Source: Labedella endophytica (lineage in GTDB: Bacteria > Actinomycetota > Actinomycetes > Actinomycetales > Microbacteriaceae). Taken from it: DNA of 64,000 nt. Shown here in pieces: positions 24,193 to 33,810 of the stretch. A program made the translations under genes and the position numbers. Where the stretch lies: the NCBI RefSeq assembly GCF_003990045.1, contig NZ_RZGZ01000004.1:186001-250000 (forward strand). The letters are read 5' to 3'. The notes below the pieces were generated by a model that was not told where the DNA came from, ran no database searches, and saw only the letters and a program-made list of their open reading frames with translations. Position 1 is the stretch's first letter, and each line of letters starts with the position of its first letter.

Positions 24193-25182
24193 CTACCGCT
24201 CCGCGTGCGCCCCGCACGACTCCCGAACCACGAGCTCGAACCCCACGGTCTCGTGACGCGACCCCGCGGATTCCCCGCCCCGCACCATGTCGAGGGCGCG
24301 GCGGGCGATGTCGTGGATCGGCTGGCGCACGGTGGTGAGGGGAGGGAGGGAGTAGGCGGAGTGCTCGGTGCCGTCGAACCCTGTGACGGCGACCTGCTCG
24401 GGTACGGAGAGGCCGAGCCGGTGGCAGGCGAACAGCACGCCGTAGGCCTGCTCGTCCGTGGCGCAGTAGACGGCCCGGGGGTGATCGGGGCGGGCGAGGA
24501 GATCGAGCATGACCTGGGCGGCTTGGGCGCGGGCGATTCCGCTGCTCACCTCCGTGATCGCCACCCCGGCCGCGTCCGTTGCGCGGTGCACGCCGTTGCG
24601 GTGCTGGCGTGAACCGGCGGCGTCCGCCGGGCCGTTGAGGAGCGCGATCGAGGTGTAGCCGTGTTCCACGAGGTGCGTTGCGGCTGCATAGGCCGCCTCC
24701 TCGTAGTCGATCGAGATCGACGACGCAGGCACGGAATCCGGGACGGGGTGCAGGAGGACCACAGGGATGCCGGCCTGCTGCAGCGGCTCGAGGTCGGGGG
24801 TGTCGTGGACGGAGACGAGCACGACCGCGTCGACGCGACGGTCGACGAAGGCCGTAATGGTCGAGCGCTCCCGCTCGGGGTCGAGACCGGAGTCGCCGAT
24901 GAGGAGCAGGTCGCCGTGAGCGGCTGCCGCCTCCTCGAGCGCGCGCGCGAGTTCGCCGAAGAAGCGGTTCGCGATGTCGGGCACCACGAGACCCACGGAC
25001 GACGTCCGGCCGTGGCTGAGGGCGCGGGCGAGAGCGTTGGGGCGGTAGTCGAGCTCGCGCGCGGCCTGGAGAACGCGTTCGCGGGTGGCCGGCGACACGT
25101 TGCGCGGCCCGTTGTTCACCACGTAGCTGACGACCGCGGTCGACGTGCCGGCACGCTGAGCCACATCCCGCGCTGTCGTCAT
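24193..25182 (-). CDS. LacI family repressor
   Basis: A 329-residue regulator. The N-terminal helix-turn-helix (ARDVAQRAGTSTAVVSYVVNN) and hinge helix (PNALARALSHGRTSSVGLVVPD) precede a periplasmic-binding-protein-like sensor domain running to the C-terminus. It is divergent from the importer and nucleoside hydrolase genes starting at 25344. A near-perfect inverted repeat in the shared gap is its likely operator, with a further half site next to its own start, suggesting autoregulation. The inducer is probably the imported nucleoside or its sugar. Confidence 0.93.
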   Translation of the reverse strand: MTTARDVAQRAGTSTAVVSYVVNNGPRNVSPATRERVLQAARELDYRPNALARALSHGRTSSVGLVVPDIANRFFGELARALEEAAAAHGDLLLIGDSGLDPERERSTITAFVDRRVDAVVLVSVHDTPDLEPLQQAGIPVVLLHPVPDSVPASSISIDYEEAAYAAATHLVEHGYTSIALLNGPADAAGSRQHRNGVHRATDAAGVAITEVSSGIARAQAAQVMLDLLARPDHPRAVYCATDEQAYGVLFACHRLGLSVPEQVAVTGFDGTEHSAYSLPPLTTVRQPIHDIARRALDMVRGGESAGSRHETVGFELVVRESCGAHAER

Positions 25183-25280
25183 CGACTCTCTCCCTCTATC
25201 CGCTTAGATCAACTGACTGTAGCGGACGATTAAACCCCAAGAATAGTTGTTTTCCCGGCGTTCACCGCACTAAAGTGCCG

Positions 25281-25307
25281 TCTAAGCGGTTCATCTAACC
25301 GCGTAGA
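25281..25307. promoter_or_regulatory. Candidate LacI operator
   Basis: TCTAAGCGGTT (25281-25291) and AACCGCGTAGA (25297-25307) form 11-bp arms with one mismatch around a 5-base spacer, 37 bases before the binding-protein start. A matching half site (CCGCTTAGA) lies at 25199-25208 close to the LacI start. Confidence 0.7.
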
Positions 25308-25343
25308 TGACGCCGCTCGGCGGGGGTTCGAAGGAGACGCACC

Positions 25344-26633
25344 ATGAGACGACCGACCACCATCACCGCCGGCGTGATCGCCGCAGCACTCGCCCTCACG
25401 GGTTGCGCGGGTTCCGCGGATTCGTCGGGCTCGTCGGGCGACGGCTCCGGCGCCGTGTCCTTCGTGGGCCCCGAAGACCCGGCGGTGTTCGCCCCGGTGA
25501 TCGACGCGTTCGAGGCGGCGTACCCGGACATCACCGTTGACTACACCCAGGTGCCCTTCGACACCTACGCGACGACGCTGCAGCAGCGGCTCTCGGCGAA
25601 GGACGACACCATCGACGTGTTCGCTGTCGACCAGCCGAACCTGGCGCAGATCGCGGCGCAGGGCTTCCTCGAAGACCTGAGCGACCTCGAGGACGAGGCG
25701 AAGGCGGCCACGTCCGCTGCGCAGTTCGACATCAACATCTACGACGGCACGATGTACGCGCTGCCGGTGTGGAACTCCACCCAGATGCTCTTCTACAACA
25801 AGGACATCCTCGACGCCGCGGGCATCGAGGCCCCCTCCCTGAACCCGGACGAGCGGTGGACGTGGGAGCAGGTCGCCGAGGCGGGCGCCCAGGCGCAGGC
25901 CGCGGGAATCGAATCCGGCCTCCTGCTCGAGCAGGCCGAGGCCTACTACCAGCTGCAGCCCCTCATCGAGTCGCTCGGCGGCGGCTCGGGCATCACCGGT
26001 GACGACATGCTCACCGCGGACGTGACCACCGACGGCTGGGTCGAGGCCATGGAGTGGTACGGGGGGACCTTCGAGTCCGGACTGTCGCCGCGGGGCGTCG
26101 GCGGGTTCCAGACGAGTGCCGTGTTCACCGACCAGAAGACGGCGTTCTTCGTCGGCGGCCCGTGGGACATCGGCGGCTTCGCCGACGCCGACTTCGCGTG
26201 GGGGATCGCCCCGCACCCGTCCTTCGACGGTGGCGAAGCCGTCACCCCCACCGGCTCCTGGTCGTGGGGCGTGAACACCGCGTCGACGAACAAGGATGCG
26301 GCGCGCACCTTCCTCGAGTTCGTCGCGCTCGACGCCGCGGGAAACCTCGCCTCCACCGAGACGCAGACCATCATCCCCGCCAACACGGAGGCCGCAGCCG
26401 AGTACCTGCCGAAGCTCGAAGCGCTCGGCGGCGACAACAGCGCCGGTGCAGCGGACCTCATCACCTACGAGATCGAGAACACCGCCGTCGCCCGTCCCGT
26501 CTCGATCGGCTACGTCCAGTTCGAGTCGATCATCAACGCGGCGATCGCGGACATCCGGAACGGTTCGGACGCCATGGAGCGGCTCACGCAGGCTCAGCAG
26601 CAGATCGAGGACGCCTGGAGCCAGCTGCGATGA
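25344..26633 (+). CDS. ABC transporter substrate-binding lipoprotein (CUT1 type)
   Basis: A 429-residue family-1 solute-binding protein with a lipoprotein signal ending in LTGC and a Ser/Gly linker. Motifs such as LPVWNSTQMLFYNKDILDAAG and the C-terminal RPVSIGYVQFESIINAAIADI are typical of sugar-binding members. GAAGGAG precedes the ATG. It is the first gene of a four-gene operon with two permeases and a nucleoside hydrolase, so a nucleoside or ribosyl compound is the likely cargo, which would be unusual for this binding-protein class. Confidence 0.92.
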   Translation: MRRPTTITAGVIAAALALTGCAGSADSSGSSGDGSGAVSFVGPEDPAVFAPVIDAFEAAYPDITVDYTQVPFDTYATTLQQRLSAKDDTIDVFAVDQPNLAQIAAQGFLEDLSDLEDEAKAATSAAQFDINIYDGTMYALPVWNSTQMLFYNKDILDAAGIEAPSLNPDERWTWEQVAEAGAQAQAAGIESGLLLEQAEAYYQLQPLIESLGGGSGITGDDMLTADVTTDGWVEAMEWYGGTFESGLSPRGVGGFQTSAVFTDQKTAFFVGGPWDIGGFADADFAWGIAPHPSFDGGEAVTPTGSWSWGVNTASTNKDAARTFLEFVALDAAGNLASTETQTIIPANTEAAAEYLPKLEALGGDNSAGAADLITYEIENTAVARPVSIGYVQFESIINAAIADIRNGSDAMERLTQAQQQIEDAWSQLR

Positions 26634-27553
26634 CCTCCCTCGCGCGCGGAGCGGGCACGGCGAATCGCCGCGCCCGCTCCCGGGGCGCCCGCTCGTGGAT
26701 GAGGGGGCCGGCCCCGGTCGCGCTCCTCTTCCTCCTGCCGGCCCTCATCGCGCTCATCGTGCTGCGGCTCGCGCCCGCCGGTGTGGCCCTCGTCGACAGC
26801 CTCTACCGCGAGAGCCTGCTCAGCGGCACCACCTTCGTCGGTCTCGGCAACTACCTCGAGCTGTTCGCCAACCCCGACTTCCAGAACTCGATCACCGTGA
26901 CACTGCTGTTCACCGTGATCGTCAACCCGCTGCAGGTGGCCGCGGCGTTCCTGCTCGCGGTGCTGTTCACGCGGAAGGCGGCGGGCTCGCGGTTCTGGCG
27001 CTCGCTCGTCATCCTGCCGATCGCCGTTCCGCCCGCGGTCTCCGCGGTGATCTGGAGCGTCATCTACCGGCCCGACGGCCTGGGCAACGGGATCCTCGCC
27101 GTGTTCGGGATCCCGCCGCAGTCGTTCCTCACATCGCCGGAACAGTCGCTCATGTCGATCATCGTGCTGCTGTCGTGGATCGGCGTCGGCTACTGGATGA
27201 TGTTCCTCATCGCGGGCATCAACGACGTGCCGGGCGAGTACTACGAGGCCGCATCCCTCGATGGCGCGTCCGCGTGGCGGCAGCTCTGGACGATCACGTT
27301 CCCGCTGGTGCGGAGGCCGCTGGCCTTCGTGCTCGTCGCGGACACCGTGTCGAACTTCCTCATCTTCGCCCCCGTCCAGATCCTCACCAAGGGCGGACCG
27401 AACGGATCGACGAACCTCCTGATGTACGACATCTTCACGCGCGCCTACACGTTCGCGGACGTGAACAAGGCTCAGGCCGAGGTCGTCATCCTCGTGCTGA
27501 TCACCATCGTCATCGTCGCGCTCCAGTTCCGCCTGCTCCGGACGGAGGACTGA
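26630..27553 (+). CDS. ABC transporter permease (CUT1, MalF type)
   Basis: 307 residues with an Arg-rich cytoplasmic N-terminus, six membrane segments and the EAA loop YEAASLDGASAWRQLWTITFPLV. The ATG at 26630 overlaps the binding-protein stop (ATGA). It forms the channel together with the next gene. No ATPase is encoded in this operon, so a shared one is inferred. Confidence 0.93.
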   Translation: MTSLARGAGTANRRARSRGARSWMRGPAPVALLFLLPALIALIVLRLAPAGVALVDSLYRESLLSGTTFVGLGNYLELFANPDFQNSITVTLLFTVIVNPLQVAAAFLLAVLFTRKAAGSRFWRSLVILPIAVPPAVSAVIWSVIYRPDGLGNGILAVFGIPPQSFLTSPEQSLMSIIVLLSWIGVGYWMMFLIAGINDVPGEYYEAASLDGASAWRQLWTITFPLVRRPLAFVLVADTVSNFLIFAPVQILTKGGPNGSTNLLMYDIFTRAYTFADVNKAQAEVVILVLITIVIVALQFRLLRTED

Positions 27554-27554
27554 T

Positions 27555-28463
27555 ATGACCGTTTCCGCTCCCCGCCGAAGCTCAGTCCAGCGCCGCTCGA
27601 GCCAGCGACACTCGGGCCGACGTCGCCCGAGCACCCGCCGCTCCGTGCTCTTCATCGGCACGACCCTGCTCGCGGCCGTCGCGGGGATCGCGTTCTTCGC
27701 TCCGCTGTGGTGGTCGTTCGTCAACTCGCTGCGGCCGGGCTCCGAGACGTTCCGCTACCTCAACCCGCTGCAGTGGCAGACGTTCTTCACGCTCACGCCG
27801 ACGCTCGACAACTACACCGCGCTGCTCGACACTGACCTGTCGCGGGCGATCCTCAACTCGCTCATCGTCAGTGTCGTGACCGTCCTCGCGGGGCTCGCGG
27901 TCTGCGCGACGGCGGCGTTCGGGCTCTCCGCGTTCCGGTTCCGCGGCCAGGGCCTGCTCTTCTCCGTGGTCATCCTCACGTTCCTCATCCCGTTCGACGC
28001 CATTGCGATCCCGCTCTCCGACATGTTCCGGGACTGGAACCTGCAGAACACCTTCGTCGGGCTGATCCTCCCGGGTATCGGAAACGGGATGGCGATCTTC
28101 CTGCTGCGCACCTTCTTCCTCGCCATCCCCGAGGAGCTCGTGGAGGCCGCGCGACTCGACGGGCTCGGCTGGTGGGGCGTGTTCACGCGCATCTACCTGC
28201 CGCTCTCGCGTCCAGCCCTCATCGGGGCCGGCCTCATGCTCTTCCTCTTCCAATGGCAGGCGTACGTGTGGCCGCTGCTCATGGGCACCGACCGGGAGCA
28301 CATCCTCGGACCCGTCGCCCTGTCGAATCTGCAGGGTCAGTTCCAGGTGGACTACGGAGTGCTCTTCGCGGCGTCGATGGTCCTCGTCCTCATCCCCCTC
28401 ATCATCATCCTCAGCTTCCAGCGCTACTTCATCCAGTCCGTGACCACGTCGGGGATGAAATGA
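27555..28463 (+). CDS. ABC transporter permease (CUT1, MalG type)
   Basis: 302 residues with a strongly basic, Ser/Arg-rich N-terminal tail of about 30 residues, six membrane segments and the EAA loop VEAARLDGLGWWGVFTRIYLPLS. It begins one base after the stop of the preceding permease. It is followed within 21 bases by the nucleoside hydrolase gene. Confidence 0.93.
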   Translation: MTVSAPRRSSVQRRSSQRHSGRRRPSTRRSVLFIGTTLLAAVAGIAFFAPLWWSFVNSLRPGSETFRYLNPLQWQTFFTLTPTLDNYTALLDTDLSRAILNSLIVSVVTVLAGLAVCATAAFGLSAFRFRGQGLLFSVVILTFLIPFDAIAIPLSDMFRDWNLQNTFVGLILPGIGNGMAIFLLRTFFLAIPEELVEAARLDGLGWWGVFTRIYLPLSRPALIGAGLMLFLFQWQAYVWPLLMGTDREHILGPVALSNLQGQFQVDYGVLFAASMVLVLIPLIIILSFQRYFIQSVTTSGMK

Positions 28464-28483
28464 TCTCGACCGAAAGAGACACC

Positions 28484-29383
28484 ATGAACACCCCGCACCG
28501 CGTCATCCTCGACACCGACATCGGCAGCGACGTCGACGACCTCATGGCCCTGGTGCTCCTCCTCGGCACGCCGTCGGTGGAGCTCGTCGGTGTCACGACG
28601 GTCTACGGGGACACCGCTTTGCGGGCCCGACTCGCCCACCGCGTCCTGGGGATGGCGGGGGCTGGAGTGCCCGTGCACGCGGGTGTCCGCGAGCCGTTGT
28701 CCGGACGGGAGGTGTGGTGGGCCGGCCATGAGGGCGCCCTCTACCCCGACCTCGAGGCCGAGACCTACGACTCGGACGAGGCCGTGCGCTACCTCGTCGA
28801 CACCGTGCTCGCCGCCCCCGGCGAGATCGACGTGATCGCGATCGGACCCCTCACGAACATCGCGGCCGCGCTCACCGCGGAACCCCGCTTCGCCGAGTCC
28901 GTCCGTCATCTCTGGGTCATGGGCGGAGACTTCGCCGACGGCACGCCGGAACACAACCTCCGGTCGGACGCCGTCGCGGCGCGGATCGTCTTCGACTCCG
29001 GCATGCCCATCACGATCACGGGCCTGGAGGTGACCCGCCGCATCGACATCCGGGCGGAGCAGCTCGAGCGGATCGCGCAGGCCGGCGAGCTCGGCGAGCT
29101 CATCCGTGCCGAGATCGAGCAGTGGTGGGCGTTCTGGGACGAGACCTGGAACGTGCCTCACGACCCCGTCACGGTGCTCACCCTCGTGGCTCCCGACCTG
29201 TTCGAGGTGACGGCCCCCGGTCACGTCGAGATCGGCGACGGGGAACGCGAGGGATGCAGCACCCACTCGCCGGGCGAGGGGCGCACACGCGTCGTCACGA
29301 CGCTCGACGTCGACGCGGTGGGGGAGCGGATCGTCGCCGGGATCGTCGACGCCACCGATGCCCGGCCCTCCGAGGGCGAGTAG
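28484..29383 (+). CDS. Inosine/uridine-preferring nucleoside hydrolase family protein
   Basis: A 299-residue cytoplasmic enzyme. The N-terminal calcium-binding Asp cluster DTDIGSDVDDLMAL is intact, followed by AIGPLTNIAAAL and LWVMGGDF, all family hallmarks. The C-terminal active-site His region is replaced by NVPHDPVTVLTLVAPDLF, where His-Asp is retained. It should cleave the N-glycosidic bond of ribonucleosides to base plus ribose. The ATG at 28484 with AAAGAG upstream is chosen; an ATG at 28460 overlapping the permease stop is the alternative. It completes an import-and-cleave operon. Confidence 0.9.
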   Translation: MNTPHRVILDTDIGSDVDDLMALVLLLGTPSVELVGVTTVYGDTALRARLAHRVLGMAGAGVPVHAGVREPLSGREVWWAGHEGALYPDLEAETYDSDEAVRYLVDTVLAAPGEIDVIAIGPLTNIAAALTAEPRFAESVRHLWVMGGDFADGTPEHNLRSDAVAARIVFDSGMPITITGLEVTRRIDIRAEQLERIAQAGELGELIRAEIEQWWAFWDETWNVPHDPVTVLTLVAPDLFEVTAPGHVEIGDGEREGCSTHSPGEGRTRVVTTLDVDAVGERIVAGIVDATDARPSEGE

Positions 29384-29424
29384 CGTCGGACCTGAGCAAC
29401 AACGACGAGAAAGAGGACGACACG

Positions 29425-29700
29425 ATGACATCGGATCGACAGATGCAGCCCGGCGAGACCTACACCGCGATCTTCGAGGGCGGGCCGTTCGACGGCCAGA
29501 CCGAGGATCGCCCGAGCATCGATGGCGGGTATGAGGATGTCGTGGAGCAGATCGCCGCCGTCGACACGAAGGAGATGATCGACGTTTATCGTGCGACGAA
29601 GAGCCACGTCGTAGGAGAGAACGTCCAGGTCACCTACAGCTGGGACCAGCAGGCCAGTCAGAACGCGCCGGCCGCCGAGGACCGCGACGGCGGCGTCTGA
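29425..29700 (+). CDS. Small hypothetical protein
   Basis: 91 residues, acidic and soluble, beginning MTSDRQMQPGETYTAIF. The GPFDGQTEDRP segment resembles short beta-strand pairs seen in small conserved actinobacterial proteins, but I cannot name a family. GAAAGAGG stands before the ATG. It follows the nucleoside hydrolase by 41 bases and could be co-transcribed. A perfect terminator hairpin follows at 29727. Confidence 0.7.
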   Translation: MTSDRQMQPGETYTAIFEGGPFDGQTEDRPSIDGGYEDVVEQIAAVDTKEMIDVYRATKSHVVGENVQVTYSWDQQASQNAPAAEDRDGGV

Positions 29701-29726
29701 GGACGACCCGCCCTGCTGACGCAGAG

Positions 29727-29767
29727 ACGACGAGCGACCGGGTGCCACGCGCTCGGTCGCTCGTCGT
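29727..29767. terminator. Bidirectional terminator hairpin
   Basis: Perfect 14-bp arms ACGACGAGCGACCG and CGGTCGCTCGTCGT enclose a 13-base loop. It lies exactly between two convergent genes (ends at 29700 and 29798) and should terminate both. Confidence 0.85.
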
Positions 29768-29797
29768 TGTCCACCGAGAAGCCGCGTGGCGAGCCGG

Positions 29798-30400
29798 CTA
29801 CCGCCGCCGCAACCGCACCAACAGCCACCCCATCGCGACGATGCTCAGCAGCGACACCCCGATCACGCTCGTCCACGCGAAGTCGAAGAACACGGGGATC
29901 CGGAGGACCTCGGTTTCCGAGCTCGAGTCGGCGACCCCGATCCAGTGTGTGATGAACGCCGCCAGTACCGTGATCACGAACGGCCCGATCGTCGCGATCG
30001 CCTTCTCGCCCCGTGTCCAGAGCGTCGATGTCCACACGAGCGCGACGCCGACCAAGTAGCCGAGGAACGGGATCACGAACCCGCCGATGCCGAGCGTGAT
30101 CGCGGCCGCGACGGCGAACTTCGGCGACTCGGAGAGCGGGATCCTTTCTACGACGGTCACGTAACTGGGCTGGCCGGTGTCGGGATCGGGTCGACCGTCA
30201 CCGGCTTCCACGGCCGCACGGGCGATGAACGCGGGGTCGCCGAGAGTGGCGATGCGACCGCGGGCGTCCGCGTCGGTAAGGCCGTCGAGCTCCTCGGCGA
30301 TGCCCGCCCAGATGTCGTTGCGGAGGGGCTCGCGCACGTCGCGGAGCTCCGAGGACAGGCGCGCCAGGTAGGTGTCGGCGGCGGGGGAGAAGTCAGGCAT
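29798..30400 (-). CDS. HAAS-domain membrane protein (PadR partner)
   Basis: 200 residues. The N-terminal ~65 residues (YLARLSSELRDVREPLRNDIWAGIAEELDGL to LGDPAFIARAA) match the HAAS helical signalling domain normally encoded next to PadR regulators. Three or four membrane segments follow. It overlaps the PadR gene by eight bases, so the two are translated together. The likely role is a membrane sensor or effector controlled by the PadR protein; the signal is unknown. Confidence 0.85.
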   Translation of the reverse strand: MPDFSPAADTYLARLSSELRDVREPLRNDIWAGIAEELDGLTDADARGRIATLGDPAFIARAAVEAGDGRPDPDTGQPSYVTVVERIPLSESPKFAVAAAITLGIGGFVIPFLGYLVGVALVWTSTLWTRGEKAIATIGPFVITVLAAFITHWIGVADSSSETEVLRIPVFFDFAWTSVIGVSLLSIVAMGWLLVRLRRR

Positions 30401-30803
30401 CGGGAGTGGTCCCTTCGAGCGGAGGGTCTAGTGGTGAGTCGGAAGCGGGGTCGGTGGGGAGGTCGGGGTCCTCGCCGCGGATCATCGATCCGACGGTGAG
30501 GGAGAACGTGGGCCACTGATCGCGGAAGTTGGCGAGTAGTTCCTCGCCCGAACCGGTGAGGCGGTAGTACTTCCGCACGGGGCCGGTGCCGGTCGCGTCC
30601 TCGAACGTCGTGACGAGCCCCCGCTCACGAAGCCGTGCGAGCACCGGGTAGAGCGTGCCGATGCTCGCGATGAGCCCCGACCGCACGAGCGTCTCCGACA
30701 GCTGCCACCCGTACATCGGCTCCCGCGACAGCAACCCGAGAATGCAGTACTCCACCACGCCCTTGCGCAGCTGCGAGCTGACGTCGGGAGCGGGAGGTGT
30801 CAT
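30393..30803 (-). CDS. PadR family transcriptional regulator
   Basis: 136 residues. The winged helix spans ~15-95, with the family signature YCILGLLSREPMYGWQLSETL and GTLYPVLARLRERGLV, and the FRDQWPTFSLTVGSMI segment begins the dimerisation helix. The C-terminal acidic tail is Pro/Asp rich. The ATG at 30803 is chosen since the frame further upstream crosses a palindrome and the promoter. It is co-transcribed with its HAAS partner, and probably autorepressed through the palindrome just upstream. Confidence 0.9.
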   Translation of the reverse strand: MTPPAPDVSSQLRKGVVEYCILGLLSREPMYGWQLSETLVRSGLIASIGTLYPVLARLRERGLVTTFEDATGTGPVRKYYRLTGSGEELLANFRDQWPTFSLTVGSMIRGEDPDLPTDPASDSPLDPPLEGTTPDA

Positions 30804-30804
30804 G

Positions 30805-30814
30805 TATTGCAATA
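30805..30814. promoter_or_regulatory. Palindrome at the PadR start
   Basis: TATTGCAATA is a perfect 10-bp palindrome beginning one base before the PadR ATG, within a sharply A/T-rich patch. It could combine a -10 region with an autorepression site. With no room for a leader, the mRNA may be leaderless or start further upstream. Confidence 0.5.
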
Positions 30815-30873
30815 TAGCCGAAAGCGAACAGGGCCGGAAGCGATTCGCGCGCTGGGCCGCTATCGTCCTAGCC

Positions 30874-31386
30874 ATGCGCCGCTCGCTCTTCGCCCCTCTC
30901 GCCATCGCGGCCGCCGTCGCGCTCGCCGGCTGCTCCTATGGCTCGCCCGTGCCGGACGCAGACGTGTTCGCGTGCTCCGAGGGGGCGACGAACACGGCGT
31001 GCCCCGAGATCGGGACGGTCGACTTCGACGGGATGCTCGCGGAGTGGGAGGCGCACGTCGCGACGCTCGAGCTGCCCGCGGGTGCGGAACTGCAGCCGCC
31101 CCGGGAGAGCGATCTCGGCGACGAGGAGCAGGGGTACGAGGAGGGCTTCGGCGAATCCGTCGCCCACCACCAGGTGATGTGTGCGTGGAAGGGCGAGTGG
31201 CTGGTGCTCGAGGACAAGCAGTCGCCCGAGGCGGTCGACGCGATCGAGTACCTCCGCGGCCTCGTCGAGACGGACGAGTCCACGAGCGATAGCCTCGCGC
31301 CGATGCGCGATCTCGACGCGGCTGCGGGCGGCGATCCGGATGGACTGCAGTCGGACTACGACCTCAACTGCGCGGTGCCCGCGTAG
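30874..31386 (+). CDS. Predicted lipoprotein, unknown function
   Basis: 170 residues with a basic N-terminus, hydrophobic core and LAGC lipobox. The mature part is acidic, contains four further cysteines (FACSEG, TACPEI, VMCAWK and LNCAVP) likely to form two disulfides, and has no recognised domain. It is divergent from the PadR operon and convergent with another lipoprotein at 31401. No ribosome binding site is evident before the ATG. Confidence 0.72.
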   Translation: MRRSLFAPLAIAAAVALAGCSYGSPVPDADVFACSEGATNTACPEIGTVDFDGMLAEWEAHVATLELPAGAELQPPRESDLGDEEQGYEEGFGESVAHHQVMCAWKGEWLVLEDKQSPEAVDAIEYLRGLVETDESTSDSLAPMRDLDAAAGGDPDGLQSDYDLNCAVPA

Positions 31387-31400
31387 CGATTGGTCCTGCG

Positions 31401-32024
31401 CTACTCCGTCTCGCCGGTGCGCGTCAGCACCAGCCAGCCCTCGTCGATGTCGTCGGTCGCCACGAACGACAGCTGCACGGGTCCGTCCACCATCAGGCTG
31501 AGCTCCGTGTAGAGGGCCTCGTTGCAGCGGAGGATCCCCGTACGGAGAACCTCTCCGGCCTCCGCGTCGTCGGCGCCCTCGGCGGCGTCGGAACCCTCGG
31601 CCGTATCGTCGCCCGCACCCGAGTCGTCCGCACCTGAATCGTCGGTGCCCGCATCATCCGGCACCGCGGACCGGATCTGGTACCGCGCACTCTCACCGAT
31701 GCAGGCACCCTCGAGAAGCAGGGGCTCCCCGGAAACCACGGCATCCTCGATCGTGTTCGGCGACGTCGGAGTGTCATCGGGGATCGAGAAGAGCGCTCGC
31801 GCGATCTCGTTGTCTGTCACCTCGGGCACCTGCAGGATCGAGGGGCCGTCGTCGTCGTCCGGGCCGGCGGTCGCCGACGGGGTGGGTGTTCCGGACGACG
31901 TCGCGGGCGGGTCGGTCTCCGTCGATGGTCCCGGCTCCGGTGCGCAACCGGTGAGCACCGCGCCCAGCAGGAACACGCCCAGGACGGACGCGGCGGATAC
32001 GCGGGATGCTCGGTGGAACCTCAT
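31401..32024 (-). CDS. Predicted lipoprotein, unknown function
   Basis: 207 residues with a signal peptide ending in LTGC and a Pro/Thr/Ser linker. The mature part contains a conspicuous acidic low-complexity stretch built from repeated DD-S-G-A-D units (about residues 135-170) between two short structured parts, each with one Cys (EGACIG and LRCNEA). The ATG at 32022-32024 marks the signal peptide. No family is recognised. Confidence 0.72.
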   Translation of the reverse strand: MRFHRASRVSAASVLGVFLLGAVLTGCAPEPGPSTETDPPATSSGTPTPSATAGPDDDDGPSILQVPEVTDNEIARALFSIPDDTPTSPNTIEDAVVSGEPLLLEGACIGESARYQIRSAVPDDAGTDDSGADDSGAGDDTAEGSDAAEGADDAEAGEVLRTGILRCNEALYTELSLMVDGPVQLSFVATDDIDEGWLVLTRTGETE

Positions 32025-32094
32025 GCTCCAACGGTAAGCCGCCGCGCGCCCCGGCGCCACGCGGCACCCCGAATCGTGACCGTCGTCGACGACG

Positions 32095-32639
32095 TCAGGA
32101 CCGTGGTCCACGCGCCCGTGCGGCCGCTCGACTCGCCCCATCCACCTCGACCCACACGACCTCGCCGTTCTCGATGCGTGGGTGCGGGGTTCCCGTGAGC
32201 GCGACGACACCCGCCCGCAGGAACGCCCCGTGGCTCACGACGATCGAGTCGCCCGGCAGAGCCGCGATCCGGCGGAGCGCGTCCCGTGCCCGCTCGCCGA
32301 GGCGGTCGAGCGGCTCGGCGCCCGGGTAGCCACCCTCGGGCCAGCGCTCGTGCGCCTCGGCGACGGGCAGGCCCTCCGCGACGCCGTAGTCGCGCTCGAT
32401 CAGTTCCGGGTCGGCGGGGGCGAGCGGCAGCCCGGTCATCTCGGCGACGATCTGCGCGCTCTCGACCGCGCGCCGCAGCGGCGAGGTCACGATGCGCTCG
32501 AACGACGCAGACGACAGCGACCGAGCGGCGGCGCGGAGCTGCTCCGCGCCCTCCTCATCGATCGGGTTGTCGGTGCGGCCCTGGATGAGGCGCGCCGAGT
32601 TCCACGCGGTGCGGCCGTGTCGCACGAGGGCGAGCCGCG

Positions 32640-32643
<4 letters not shown>
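32095..32643 (-). CDS. Histidine phosphatase family protein
   Basis: 182 residues of the phosphoglycerate-mutase-like branch 1 histidine phosphatases. The catalytic RHG is in ALVRHGRTAWN at the N-terminus, a second Arg and Glu are in the middle (TSPLRRAVESA and LIERDYGVAEG), and the second His is in VVSHGAFLRAG. It hydrolyses a phosphomonoester through a phospho-histidine intermediate. It is the last gene of the importer-phosphatase operon; its ATG overlaps the ATPase stop (ATGA), tying it to uptake of the transported compound. Confidence 0.92.
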
Positions 32644-33764
<1,121 letters not shown>

Positions 33765-33810
33765 GACGATCCTTTCGGCGGAACGGGCGGCGGAACAGGG
33801 AGTGGGCGGG

